Of a stretch of 64,000 nucleotides of DNA, positions 1 to 12,663 are shown one piece after another. Position 1 is the stretch's first letter. Each line of letters begins with the position of its first letter. The stretch covers positions 7,378,001-7,442,000 of the forward strand of contig CAVNZM010000004.1 of assembly GCA_963693365.1 (NCBI GenBank). The letters are read 5' to 3'. A program made the translations under genes and the position numbers. The notes under the pieces were generated by a model, which saw only the letters and a list, made by a program, of their open reading frames with translations, made no database searches and was not told the DNA's origin. The DNA comes from Amoebidium appalachense (taxonomy: Eukaryota; Ichthyosporea).

Positions 1-204
<204 letters not shown>

Positions 205-751
205 ACAGTACGTGTGTATTTCGAAGGTCTAGGGCACGCACACACATCTGTGAACGGTTTGTTTCTTTGTCATGAACATAGGGTGTGTATGCGTGTTGTT
301 GTAACACTCTTGGGGGCGCATGGATGCACCTGCATGTGCACGTGCCAGAAAGAGTGAGGGAGAGGGAGAGCAAGGCCTACTTTAGACATGTACAGGAGGG
401 GGGGAGCGGTGAGGGGACGAAGGGGAAGCGGAGGAAGGGGGAGGGGGGAGGAGGCAGAATCGGATGAGGATGGGAGGCTGCGCCAGGGGGGGGGGGGGGG
501 GGGCAAGCGAGGGGAGGGGGGAGAAAGGGGGAGGGGGGGAAGGGGGGGAAGACACTACCCACCAAAATAGTTAGGATTGTTTAAAGGTGTGTTAGCTTAG
601 CTAACAATACCGAAGCACCCTAGCTAGAGTACTGTCGGTGCTGGGTGGAAGACGGTAAGTTCCCCCTGAGGGCCCAAGGGGTCCCTCCGGGAACAAAACG
701 GGATAAAATAAAAAAGGGTGTGTGTGTGTGTGTGTGTATGTACATTTGTGT

Positions 752-840
<89 letters not shown>

Positions 841-1112
841 CACTGATTTAGTTAATACTATTCGAAGCGGGTGGCATAAAAGGTGTGCCAGCGTTTCACT
901 GTGGGAATGAGGTTAAGGGGGAAAAAGGACTCTGCATCGTTAACATTGCTGAAAATATCAAATCGGGGTGGCAGATCTAGACGGGGCCAATTTTATTGAA
1001 ACGAGTGACTATTGGCAACATGTCAGAGTCGCCGCAGTGATAGCCCTGTGACCCAGAGGACAAACGTCTCAAACATCATGTAGGGGGTGATAAGGTCTAG
1101 GGCGGGGAGGGG

Positions 1113-1143
<31 letters not shown>

Positions 1144-1558
1144 GGGGAGGGGGCTTGGACTTGTTGTGTACACTATCAATGACCGTGACTTTCAACGTTT
1201 TTGGATTGAATACACAAGTAATATGTAACATCCAGATCTGCCCGAGAGTGCCAATTCTTACAGCCTGATCGGGATAGATCGGGATGTTATGCAGGCATGG
1301 CACTGCAAGTGCCCCCCCCCCCCCCCCTCCTCCCCCCTCCCCCTCCCTTCCCCTCTCCCCCCCTCTCTCTGGGTAGGAGAAAATGGAGGGAGAGGGTGGG
1401 GGGGGGGGGGGGGGGGGGGGTTGGAGGACTCAGTTCAGCACGATCCCATATTCCGCCTTCACATCCAATTAGAGCATACTGATCATCAAATCATCAGTCC
1501 ACAAGTCACAAAAGAATAAAGAGGTTTGTGCTGGCATATCTGGCTATGATAAGGCTTT

Positions 1559-1589
<31 letters not shown>

Positions 1590-1785
1590 CGCGCACAATG
1601 TGCGCACAGACGTGGGTGCGCGTAAGCCCATGGTTTTTGTGGTTCATGACCACTAGGTTCGAGGGGAGGCAGGTGGGGAGGTGGGGAGGAGGAGGTGGTG
1701 GTGGGCTTGAGGGGAGGGGGAGGGGGGGAGGGGGGAGGGGGAAGGGGGATGGCCTGCCCCCGATGGTTGAAGGGAAGGAGGTTAC

Positions 1786-1919
1786 GTGTACTCAGCGCTA
1801 GAGAAGAAGTTGAGCCAGAGACGAATGTTGTAGATCGGTTGTGCGGCAGGCTTCCGAATGTGCCACATCCATGGGGTAGTGTAAATTGGTACCCTTTATA
1901 TTGTCGGATATATTCGACA
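1786..1919 (-). CDS. Possible internal exon, unknown gene
   Basis: On the minus strand a CCCCATTAG acceptor is followed by 44 open codons with balanced composition (start VEYIRQYKGYQF, later LPHGCGTFGSLPHN) and a GTAACC donor, in phase 1-1. It is one of the few non-repetitive islands here. The minus strand fits the excess of plus-strand poly-G in this region, because sense strands elsewhere in the window are C-rich. I do not recognise the protein. Confidence 0.25.
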
Positions 1920-2059
1920 CTAATGGGGAAGAAATTCTCCCCCTCCTCCCTTTTTTTTCCCCCACCCCCACCCCCTCCCCAAAGTGGGGAGTTCAACCGC
2001 AATCCAACCTCTCCCTCTCCCCTCCCCTTGAAAAACTTTTTTTCCGCCTGTGTCCTCGC

Positions 2060-2102
<43 letters not shown>

Positions 2103-2285
2103 CCCTCCCGAAACAGAGCCATTACTAGCAACTTGTTGAGGAACATGTGTGTATGGTTTAAGTCAGTACGGCTAAGTGTGTGTCATCGTGTGGGAGAGGG
2201 TACCAGAATGTGTGTGCGTGTGTGTGTGTTATCGTGGGGGGGGGGAGGGAGGGAGGAACAGGATAGATGGCCTAGGGTAGTGGAG

Positions 2286-2369
<84 letters not shown>

Positions 2370-2405
2370 TGGGTAGTGGTGGCACGGGTCGTGGTGGCGG
2401 GGAAT

Positions 2406-2453
<48 letters not shown>

Positions 2454-2539
2454 CGTGAAAATGTCAGGTGGGGAAGCCAAGGGATCTGGGAAAGTAAACT
2501 GGGCGAAAGGGAGAATTAAGAAAAAATTCCTCGTATCAG

Positions 2540-2628
2540 AACCTGGGCCACCGTGTTGAAAGGCTCATATAACATCTCTCCCAAATTAGAAATTAATCTC
2601 AGGAAGGCTTTGCTTGCTGGCCGGGCAG
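2540..2628 (+). CDS. Possible internal exon, unknown gene
   Basis: A CGTATCAG acceptor leads into 29 open codons (T-W-A-T-V-L-K-G then SPKLEINLRKALLAGRA) ending at a strong GTGAGTG donor, phase 1-1. Composition is protein-like and free of simple repeat. It could join the candidate exon at 1-83, but no connecting exons are recognisable, and the poly-G polarity of the region argues for the other strand. Unidentified. Confidence 0.3.
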
Positions 2629-3046
2629 GTGAGTGTGAATGTGTGGTCTTGTGCATGTCCGTTCGTGTGTGTGTGTGTGTACGCGCGCGCGCGCGCGCGC
2701 GTGTGTGTGTGTGTATGTGTCACTGTGTGCGCCTGTGTGTACACGCAGGGGTGAGTGTTGGGGGCATGGGGTGGTGGGTCGAGGGGGATGGGTGTGTGTG
2801 TGTGTGGTGGGTGGGTGGGTGGGTGGGTGGGTGGGTGGGTGGGTGGGTGGGTGGGTGGGTGGGTGGGGGGGGGGGGGGGGGGGGAGGGGGAGGGGGGGGA
2901 GGGGGGGGGGGGGGAGGGGCGGCTCCAAATGATCAAAAGAAATGGGAAAACTGCTCGGTTGGCAAAGTTGATTCCGACTGCGAACTGCGACTCAGAGGAC
3001 CAACATATACTTTTATAAACGAAAGAAGAAGTGCGTGTGTGTGTGT

Positions 3047-3081
<35 letters not shown>

Positions 3082-3087
3082 GGGGGG

Positions 3088-3122
<35 letters not shown>

Positions 3123-3779
3123 AATCATCATGGCTTGTGATGTACAAGGGGAAGAAGGGAACCAGACAGGCGATCGGTTGGTGTTAAAGTAGATATATGA
3201 AAATTTTCAAGATTCACACCACCTTCCAGCTTCCATGTAGGTGCCACGTGAAAGAAAAGTGCATTAGGTCAGTAGTTTTATTATTTTTGGTTGCCAGCCA
3301 GCTCAAGTAGAAAGACTTGGCTATACATAGCTGTGGGTGAGGGAAAAGTGGCTGCCTTATTTTTTGTAAATTTTTTCCCCTACCCTCGCCTTCTGTCGAC
3401 GTCAGACTCAGATTCTCTCAGTTTATGTGCACATAATACCTACATATACTGTGTTCTTATTGTACTGTGCCCAGAGCTTCCAGAAGCTTCCATGCCCTAC
3501 CATCAGTAGCACCTGACCAGGGCCGTCGAAGTTATGTCGCCAAGCAAAAAAAAAAGGGTTACTTTTCGCTTATTTTCGGTATAATACACAGGCGATTGAG
3601 CGTGAGGATGGCGAAATGGTTCAGGCATGTTTACCCATTTCTCGTCTCGAAGGCTTTCCCTCCCTCCCCCCCTCTCCCTCTTTGTTTTTCGCATGACACG
3701 AGGCGCACGTGCAAATGTTGACTTTTCTCAGCGGGAAAACCGAGAGCTGGGCACTGGTCGTCGCTTTCCCACAGTGATC

Positions 3780-3820
3780 TGATTGGCTGCGCTTGCTCAG
3801 TTTTTAGGTTTTCTGATTGG
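3780..3820 (+). promoter_or_regulatory. Paired inverted CCAAT boxes upstream of SCOT
   Basis: Two copies of TGATTGGC occur 34 bp apart (3780 and 3814) in the unique-sequence stretch upstream of the SCOT start codon. Such paired CCAAT (NF-Y type) motifs are common proximal promoter elements in eukaryotes. The role is inferred from position. The rest of 3191-4208 holds AT-rich unique sequence without a recognisable gene. Confidence 0.35.
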
Positions 3821-4208
3821 CTTACAAAATTTTGGTACCACCGGTGCCAATGAAAACGTGCGGAGCTTCCAAGGTCTCAGGGCTTTAGACAGCCACTTTG
3901 CTCTACTCGAGAACCATGTATTTCGGTTTCTGAAATGCTTTATTATTATTAGGCATCTATTGATTTTGAAAATATACCGGAGACCGCCGAACCACGAGCA
4001 GAAAACATACAAAATTGATTTAAAGCCCCGAAACCTTGTCGCAATGCACCTCGCGATCGGCAGAGTGGCTGGCTCAGTCCGCCTGAAACGAAAAATAAGA
4101 GCCCCTTCCCTGCTTTCCCTCCCCTCAGAACGGTGTCTCCACCCCACCAAACATACTCTTCCGTGTAGGTGTCGCGCACACGCACACACACGCAACCACA
4201 CAGCGAGA

Positions 4209-5134
4209 ATGGTGCTCCTAGCTATGTTTGCCGCGCCCCAGCTTGCGCCGCTCGTAAAGGCGGCGCAGCCCGTTGTTGTCTGTGCCGTTGCCCGGCGGTT
4301 CCTGTCAGCACAGACAGACATCAGAAACGTAAAGCCAAAGGGGAGGATACAAATGTTCTCGTCTGCAGAGGAGGCAGTAAAAGACATTCCTGACGGCTCA
4401 AAGCTCCTTGTGGGCGGGTTTGGGCTTTGCGGCATTCCCGAGAACTTGATCGCTGCCCTGCAGCAGAAGGGCATCAAGGGGTTGACGTGTGTGAGCAACA
4501 ATGCCGGTGTCGATGACTTTGGGCTGGGCATTCTGCTCAAGTCAAAGCAGATTAAGAGGATGATTTCGAGCTACGTGGGTGAGAACGCCGAGTTTGAGAG
4601 GCAGTTCTTGAGCGGCGAGCTGGAGGTCGAGCTCACACCTCAGGTGTGTGTATGTGTGTGTGTGCTTGCGTAGTTTCAGCTACTTGCTTGCCTGGAATCG
4701 GTGATGGAAGCACCTTGGCAGAAGGGTGGGGATAATACCATCCTTTAAAGGGGTGAGGGAGGATCGCTGTGACCCTGGTAACCAGCTTTAGCACGTCACG
4801 AAGGAAACTCCTGGTGGGAAGGGTGGGATGGTGTAGGCGTGCTCGTTTTGGCGATGAAAACTGTGGTGTGTGCTTTTAAGTTACAGTTTACTGGTTCTGG
4901 AGCACTTGCTGTATTCATTGAGGGTTGGGCCCTCCCTCCCTTAATAGCTCAGCCTCTATATTCAACTCTCCTTCCCCCGTGTGAAAGAACTTGAAAAAAA
5001 ATTTCATCTTTGTATGTGTCTCTTGTTGGTGTTTCGTGGTCCCCTGCTGCCTACGGGGCGGTGTTACCCCACCCCTCTCCCCCACGCCCGTTCTGGGGGC
5101 TCGTCGTCACCCTTCCATCTTCTCCAACCCCCCC

Positions 5135-5165
<31 letters not shown>

Positions 5166-5422
5166 ACACAGCCCCCCACGCACACACACATACACACACT
5201 CTACCCTCCGTACTTCCTACCCTTTCCCTACCCTCCTTGCCCCGCGTTTCTTACAAACTGAAACATCAAGACACAATTCTTTCTTCCCTCCCCTTCTCCC
5301 CCCGCCCCCCTCCCCCCTCCCCCCCTCCCCCCATCTACCTCTCTTCTCCCCCTTTTCTCTACACACCTTTCCCTCCCTTTCTCCGACATCCATCACTCGT
5401 CCACTGCAGTAACAGAAAACTA

Positions 5423-5487
<65 letters not shown>

Positions 5488-6770
5488 GCACTCTTGCCGA
5501 GCGTGTGCGTGCAGGAGGGGCAGGTGTCCCTGCCTTCTTCACCCCTACTGCCTACGGCACCGTGGTGCACAAGGGAGGTTCTCCAATCAGATACGGGGAG
5601 GGGGGCAAAATCGCCATTGCCAGCCAACCGAGGGAGGAGAGGGTGTTTGACGGCCGCCACTACATCATGGAAGAGGCTATCAGGTATGCGGCGTTTTATC
5701 CCCTGGAATGCACGGAATTTGGTGTCTGTGGCTTGTGCCTTTGCTGGTGCCCTGCTCCTGGAGTGGTTCACAGCGGCAGGGAGGGGGGGGGGGGGGGAGG
5801 GAGGCAAGGAGTGTAGTAAAGATTACTAGAAAATATTTTACTAGTGTTTTTGTAATGGATAGGGAGTGTGTATGTGTGTGGAGAGGGGGAAGGGGGGAGG
5901 GGGGGGGGGGTGCATATGCCAATCCCCCCCCCCTCCCCCCCCCCCCCCCCCCCACCAACAAACAACACCTGGGACACTTCAACCTTGTACTCTCATTGTT
6001 ATAACATCAAACTTAAGCAACAATAACCCCCCCTCCCCCCCCCCCCCCTCCTCTTGGTGGCTCCTCCCTTTCCCCGTCGCATCTCCCCATGCAAGGCCCT
6101 CCTCCCCACTCAAGGAAACCAACCACAACCCACCTCTTCACCTCTCACTTACCCTCCCCCCCCCCCCCCCCCCTCCCCCTCCCCACCTCTCTTTCCTCTC
6201 TCTCTCTCCCCCCAATCCCCCCTCCTCTCCCTCTTTCTCTCCCTTCTCCCTTTTTTCTCCAGGGGCGACTATGCGCTTGTCAAGGCCTGGAGGGCCGACG
6301 AAGCAGGCAACCTCGTGTTCCGCAAGACGACCAAGAACTTCAACGTGCCCATGGCCAAGGCGGCAAAAATAACCATTGCAGAGGTCGAGGAGATTGTGCC
6401 TGTGGGTGAGCTGGACCCCGAGAACATTCACGTGCCCGCCGTGTACGTCCACAGGTATGGTTGCTTCTCTCTCTCTCTCTCTTTCTGTCTCTCTCTCTCT
6501 CATCCCCCTCCCCCCCCACCCACACACACATACCGATCCCCTTCTCTGTCCCTCCTCTCATTTCAAGGAAGAGATGGGAAAACAACCCCTCCATCCCCCT
6601 CCCCATCCCCATCCCCATCCCCTCCAGGGCGCATTCATCCTTCCGCTTCACCTCTTACTTGCTACGGTCTTATTCCTTTCTCCCCCCATCCCCCCACCAC
6701 CAAATACAACACAACACACACACACACACACATATACTTACACAGAAGCACACTTACACACAGCTTAGCA

Positions 6771-6802
<32 letters not shown>

Positions 6803-7423
6803 TTCCCCCTCTCCCCACTCCCCCTCTCTCTCTCTCTCTCTCCCCCCCCCCCCCCCCCCCCCCCCCCCTCGCCCCAGCATCCCTCACTTGATGCACTTGC
6901 CAACCATGGGACGCTAACCTGTGTGTGTGTGCAGGCTCATTGTGTCTAAGAACCTGCAGAAGAGGATCGAGAAGAGGACCATCTTCAAGCCTACCAAGCA
7001 CGTATGTTGCTTCCCCCCCCCCCCCCCCCCCCCCCCCTTCTCTCCTCCCTGCCCCCTGCCCCCCGCGTTTGTTTCCCCACTACCCTGCCATCCTCCCTCT
7101 CCCCTCCCCCTCCCCCCCCCCCACACACACACACACAATCACACCCCCCACTCTACGCCCCTGCCTATATCCCATCCTCTTCCTTCTATCCCTCGAACTA
7201 CTCGCCAGAAGTCTCCTCACACCTCCCCCCCCCCCCCCCCCCCCCCTCTTCCTTCTTTCCATAAAAGTAGCGTACGTGGCTGCATGATTTAGCATAGTGA
7301 ATGCACAAACGATCCGTTGCACGACCACATGATCGATTCGCTCCTCTCTGCTCATGTTGCAAACGAAATTCTATCTGGCTACACCCATGCGCAACCTTAT
7401 CAGTCCTGACATATATCACCTTG

Positions 7424-7494
<71 letters not shown>

Positions 7495-8116
7495 GCGCTG
7501 CCGGTGCTGCCGAGCTGTCACAGCGCGAGAAGATTGTCCGCCGCGCAGCTCTGGAGTTCCAAGACGGCATGTTTGTGAACCTTGGAATCGGTATGCTCCC
7601 CCCCCCCCCCCCCCCCCCCCCCCCGGGCTCTGTACTTCAAATGCATCCCCCTAAATGTCTGTGCTTTGCAATATCTGCATGATGTTTTCCATCGTGAGGT
7701 GTACCCACTTGGTAATCTGTAACTAACTTGACCCTCCCCCCGCCTCCCCCGCCCTAAACATGCAGAGTTGCATTGAGTGTTTTCTATTTCACGTCGTCGT
7801 ACTGTTGGTGCTGTGTTTTACATGCTTGCTCCCCTCCCCCCTCCCCCTCCCCTCCCCCCCTCCCCCCCCCCCCCCCCCCCCCTACCCCCTACCCCCTACC
7901 CCCTTCTTCTCCGCTCTTTCCTCGTTACTCTCTTGCCATGGGGTTTTTAAAATACACCGATTCTGTTTCGGTCTTTCCGAAATTTGACTTATCGTTTTTC
8001 CGGGATTATCACAGGCATGCCGATGATGGCATCCAACTACATCCCCCCCGACAAGACGGTCTACCTGATGTCTGAGAACGGCGTGCTGGGCCTTGGCCCC
8101 TTCCCCCACGAGCACG

Positions 8117-8149
<33 letters not shown>

Positions 8150-8681
8150 CGTGTGCGCACTGTACCTGTGCGCACGTGTGCCTCCGTGCATTCAATGGCC
8201 AACATATAGTACACCAGAATGACTTGGTGAGAAGGGAGCGATTATCGTGTGTGGGTGATGGGTGTGTGTGTGTGGGGGGAGGGGGGGGGGGGGGGGGGGG
8301 GGATATACATACTAGGAGGTAGGATGAGTTACACGGTCCATTTTACATAAAGGCAATGTGTGTTAGCGGGAAGGCAAGAGACACTTAGTCTCCCCAGGCT
8401 CTCACTACTCTGTGTGTTAAGTAGCACGGTGCTTTTCAAAGCTGACACTTCAGGACCGGTCGGTTCTACAACTGATACTTACCGGCCGGGTCATACACGA
8501 TTCTTTTCTCAAAACTGAGACTTACGGGTCGGGCCATGCAGGTTGACCCGGACCTGATCAATGCTGGCAAGGAGACTGTGACGGTTGTGCCTGGTGCCAG
8601 CTACTTCAGCTCTGACGAGTCGTTTGCCATGATCAGAGGCGGCCACATTGACGTCACCATCCTTGGCGCCATGCAGGTACA

Positions 8682-8719
<38 letters not shown>

Positions 8720-9460
8720 CTTCCCCCCCGATCTACCGTTGTATTGTATTTTTGCTTTTCATTTCTCTTGTACTCCTTTGTTTTTTTTACCTCTACTATT
8801 ACCTCTACTATTATATGTATTGAGTGGGGGTGGGGTTGGGTTGGAGGCCGGGCAATGCAAGCCCCCCCTTTTTCCCGCCGCCCGCAAATTATGCAGCCTC
8901 AGATTGGCTTGCGACTGAAGACATATCAGACAACCCCCTGCCTTGTGAACAGGGGCACGTAACATTTCGTCCGTTCATCCAATCGCAGGGTATTCTTATT
9001 TCAGGGGCGAAATATAGGAAGGGATGTTCAATTATTCCCAAAGATTTTCTCCCCCCACTCTCTCCTGGCGAATTAGCTTGTGTGAATGTCAGTTGTAGGT
9101 GGTTACCTTGTCCCATTCCCCCCCCCCCCCCCCCCCCCCCATTTTTTTGGAGCTTGAAAACCCTTAGCTGACACGCTTAAATCTTGAAATTTCCAGGTGT
9201 CACAGCGGGGAGATCTTGCCAACTGGATGATTCCTCGCAAGATGGTGAAGGGCATGGGTGGGGCCATGGACCTGGTCAGCACCAAGGGCACAAAGACAAA
9301 GGTAGGGTTGGCCCTCTGTCACATTCCATTTATTGTTCCTTTCTTTTCTCTTTCTTTCTTTATTCCTTTTCGTGTGTGTGTACACGTGTGTGTGTGTGTG
9401 TGTGTGTGTGGTGGTGGTGGTGGTGACGGTGGTGGCGATGGTGGGTGTGTAGGTGTGGGT

Positions 9461-9510
<50 letters not shown>

Positions 9511-10358
9511 CAAAAAGACGAATTAGGGGATATGTCGACCCCGCACACACACACGCTCTAGTTGGGAGCAAGGAAACCTGTGCATGCGGTCCATGCCTGC
9601 GTTGATCTGTGCTTCGGTCCTCGGTTTGTTTTCGCAGTCTCTCTCAAGCCTCGTTTAATGTCCACATAATCCTCCTTCTTCCCCTCCCCCCCCGGTGAAT
9701 AGGTCGAAACTCGGGTACTGTGGATGACGTGGCCCCCCCCTGAGGATGGGCTCTGCTTATTATGCATACTCTTTATGTATGGCTTGCATTCTGCATCGTG
9801 TTATCCGTTTGTTCTTGTGTACTTCGTATTTTTTGACGCATTCAAACCCCCCCCCCCCCCCCCCCCCCCACCCCCCCTTTTCCGGAAACACTCTCCCTTC
9901 ACTTTGTTCTAAACGGCCACCACCTCCGCGGCCAGACCTACAAACACACACACATATGCACGCACGCACGACCTGGGGAGCTTTGTAGAAGCCCGGCTTA
10001 TGCTCTACTTCTCTGCTTGTTTTCTTTGGTTTTTTTGCTGCTTGCAGTTTTTGTAGACTCTGTTTTCTTAGATTGCTGCTCCTTGAACAACCCTGCTCGT
10101 CTTTGGCCAAGACGGGTGGATTCGCCTATTGCTGTTGAAACAAAGTATGGGTTGGGAACCACGCGCGAGAGGTTAAAGAGTCGAAACCCATGCTTTTGTG
10201 GAGGCATAGGAAACCCCCTGATAATGGGCTCTGTTCAAGTGTCTTCTGCCTGCACGCTTAATTGTTTTGATTTTGGATTTCCCACGTTTGTGACGTCTTG
10301 TTTTTATTGTTGCTCTTTGTTGTCTCCTCCATATTTCCAACCCTCTAACGCATACATC

Positions 10359-10389
<31 letters not shown>

Positions 10390-10712
10390 TTAACCCCAAC
10401 CCAACCTCCACCCCCCGTCACTCTCCCTTTCTCTAATATTGACCCTCTCTCTGTCTCACACAGGTGGTGATCACGATGGAGCACACTGCCAAGGGCGGAG
10501 CACACAAGATCCTCAAGGAGTGCAACCTGCCCCTGACGGGTGTGGAGTGTGTCAACCGCATCATCACAGAGATGGCCGTGTTTGATGTGACCCCCGAGGG
10601 CCTGGTGTGCGCCGAAATTGCCGACGGGGTCTCGATCGACTCTCTTAGGGCATCCACCGGCGCTGAATTCAAGGTTGCTGACAACTTGAAGAAGATTGAA
10701 TATGCTCTGTAA
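4209..10712 (+). CDS. OXCT1: Succinyl-CoA:3-ketoacid CoA-transferase, mitochondrial (9 exons)
   Basis: Exons: 4209-4643, 5487-5683, 6263-6454, 6935-7001, 7494-7590, 8015-8118, 8542-8676, 9197-9301, 10464-10712. They join in phase to 526 codons (human about 520) with TAA at 10710-10712. The enzyme moves CoA from succinyl-CoA to acetoacetate in ketone-body breakdown. Residues 1-45 look like a mitochondrial presequence ([16 protein letters not shown], later ARRFLS). The first half carries the [15 protein letters not shown] and [13 protein letters not shown] motifs of the glycine-rich CoA-transferase domain. The second half has SENGVLGLG with catalytic Glu350 at 8074-8076, then [13 protein letters not shown] and [12 protein letters not shown] near the C-terminus. 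The ATG at 4209 is preferred for its presequence, although the frame stays open upstream to 3783. Introns 1 and 6 begin in (GT)n; introns 1 and 4 end in (CA)n followed by the AG. Family assignment is near certain; single exon borders are inferred from phase and similarity. Confidence 0.96.
5129..5170. repeat. Poly-C followed by (CA)n in SCOT intron 1
   Basis: About 22 C then (CA)n. Intron 1 also ends in a separate (CA)n tract (5424-5484) that runs straight into the exon-2 acceptor. Confidence 0.9.
7429..7493. repeat. (CA)n running into the SCOT exon-5 acceptor
   Basis: About 30 CA units end in CACAG at 7493; exon 5 starts at 7494, so the last repeat unit supplies the acceptor. Confidence 0.9.
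9462..9506. repeat. Poly-G run in SCOT intron 8
   Basis: About 45 consecutive G, preceded by (GT)n and (GGT)n. It is one of the minority of G-runs on the sense strand of this gene. Confidence 0.9.
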
Positions 10713-11014
10713 ATAATATTGAATCCCCCCCCCCCCCCCCCCCCCCCCCCGGGGCCCCGCGCACGCACACAAAACTCGCACGTGCAGATTGCTCAGAGAT
10801 TCCTATATAGGCAACTTCGGTTGTTTGTGTGATAATGTGTGCCTTTTATAAACACCATAAACAGGAATGAAGTTCAGTGATATACGTAGACGTTAGAGTG
10901 ATTTGGTCATTGTGGAATGAGCTCAAAGCAGTGATATGACTGCTCGGGTCGTTTGTAATTCGTTGTACCATATTACGCGGCAATTTTCCTGGGCCATGCA
11001 CATTTTCGTGATGC

Positions 11015-11371
11015 TTGGTGTTTGGCATTGTTTGTGCCTTGTTGGTTTGTTTGTACACCTTTTCTTTTTCCTTTTTTTTCGGCTACTTCGTGTATAACCA
11101 AAACGGTACATGGAATGTGTCCATCTATCTCGAACCTAAAATTCTGTATATCTCCTGGACCCTGTGGGTTTTCTTGGGACAACTGGTGAATAAATATTCG
11201 GACAAAGAGAAAGTTTTTTCCATTATGATGTACGCCCGCGCGTACAAATTTGTTTGGGAATGCCGGGAGCACTTCACTTCTATGCGTGGTGTATCGCTTT
11301 CGCAGCACAGTGCTACAAATGATACAAGATATGATTCGATAAGAAAGAGCCAGCCCTGGCTATACATGTGA
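11015..11371 (+). CDS. Unidentified 118-codon ORF with hydrophobic N-terminus
   Basis: An ATG-initiated, intron-free frame in unique sequence. It begins with a hydrophobic stretch (MVFGIVCALLVCLYTFSF) and has a second hydrophobic segment around residues 45-57 (ILYISWTLWVFLG), then a charged tail. It could be a small membrane protein, but a frame of this length can arise by chance and the opposite strand is also open for 111 codons. No family recognised. Confidence 0.15.
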   Translation: MVFGIVCALLVCLYTFSFSFFFGYFVYNQNGTWNVSIYLEPKILYISWTLWVFLGQLVNKYSDKEKVFSIMMYARAYKFVWECREHFTSMRGVSLSQHSATNDTRYDSIRKSQPWLYM

Positions 11372-11850
11372 CATGTGAACGCGATTGGGGGGGAAAAAAC
11401 GTTTGTACATATCCGTCTCGTATACTACGTAGCTGTCGAGCTCCAGTAGCGCTGGTGTGCGGGGATCTTGTGTATGTGCAGGCCCCTTGCGTATATAATG
11501 TTGCTGAATTGGGTGAGAGACATGGGTACGTGACCGGTGCCACCAGGTGGAAGCATTTAATGGTCACTGCCGTCGGCCGCGGACAATGTCGAGGCCCGTG
11601 AAAGGGAAGTATGAGGGTAGAAACCTATGGGGGGGGGGGGGGGAACCTATGGAACATCATTCAGTCAAAGGATACTCGCTAGCGCTCTTAATCACGTGCA
11701 CAGAAAGCAGGATACGGGGATAAAACCAGGACCTCGTCAGAGTAGTTGGCCTTGGATAGAAGTCACAAAGCCCATGTGTATTCACATGTGCCTCACTGTA
11801 TGCGCATACTAGCGGAGTTGCTCGCGATCGGGAATCAATTGCAACGGTGT

Positions 11851-12190
11851 CCAAAAAGAAACCTCGGGAATCAACGGTGTCCAAAAAGAAACCTCGGTGT
11901 CCAAAGAGTCAACGGTCTCCAAAAAGAATCAACGGTGTCCAAAAAGAAAACCTCGGGAAACAACGGTGTCCAAAAAGAAACCTCTGGAATCAACGGCGTC
12001 CAAAAAGAAACCTCTGGAATCCACGGTGTGCAAAAAGAAACCTCGGTAATCAACGGTGTCCAAAAAGAAACCTTGGGAATCAACGGTGTCCAAAAAGAAT
12101 GGAATTGGAACGGTGTCCAAAAGAAACCTCGGGAATCAACGGTGTCCAAAAAGAAACCTCGGGAATCAACGGTGTCACGTCCAAAAGAAT
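11851..12190. repeat. 30-bp minisatellite, about 12 copies
   Basis: The unit runs CCAAAAAGAAACCTCGGGAA followed by TCAACGGTGT. Most copies are full length (for example from 11851, 11970, 12000, 12030, 12060, 12146), with a few shortened copies at 11881-11940 and 12090-12145. Point variants such as CTCTGG, CTTGGG and CGGCGT distinguish copies. All three plus frames are open in the unit (10 residues per repeat, for example VSKKKPREST) and two of three minus frames are too. There is no spacer/repeat alternation, so this is not a CRISPR array. Confidence 0.9.
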
Positions 12191-12663
12191 CCTCGAGCTC
12201 GAGAGGCATGTTCATGAAAGTATTAGTCACAACAAATCTTGCGTGCTGTCTCCCAGCTCTTCTTGCCCTGTGTGTATGTCCGTGTGTGCATTTGGACGTT
12301 CGTGCCCGCCATCACCACCACATTCCATTCAATGCTCCCCATGTTCTGCTGCATGCACGACCAACCACTGTTCCTGTTACATTCAAACTCTAGATCCCGC
12401 CACTTCCAACTACCTCAGGATCCAGAGTTTAAATGGTACAGCACCAGTGCACAAACTCTCACCAAACCTCTACCATTCCGGTTGTGATACAATTGGGCCT
12501 GCACAAGGCGGCACGTTACTTTTGGGGCCCTGTCTGTCGTGGTCTGATTTGGTTCCCTCAATCGCATGCCTAGACCCACATCCTTCTGCTTGTTCATTTC
12601 AAAGCCTTAGGTCTACGCCTGTCGTCATCTCAGTTCATTACTTCTTATCTTAGGAGCATCGGT

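Larger units (their letters stand above)
10713..12663. other. Intergenic region between SCOT and TSEN2
   Basis: After a poly-C run (10725-10750) this is mostly ordinary-complexity sequence. It holds one hydrophobic ORF at 11015-11371 and a 30-bp minisatellite at 11851-12190, both listed separately. Bases 12200-12663 form the upstream region of TSEN2 and show no clear TATA element or other motif that I can defend. Confidence 0.6.

Noticed and set aside
11851-12190. CRISPR-like array
   Set aside because: Repeats are head-to-tail without unique spacers, and the genome is plainly eukaryotic.
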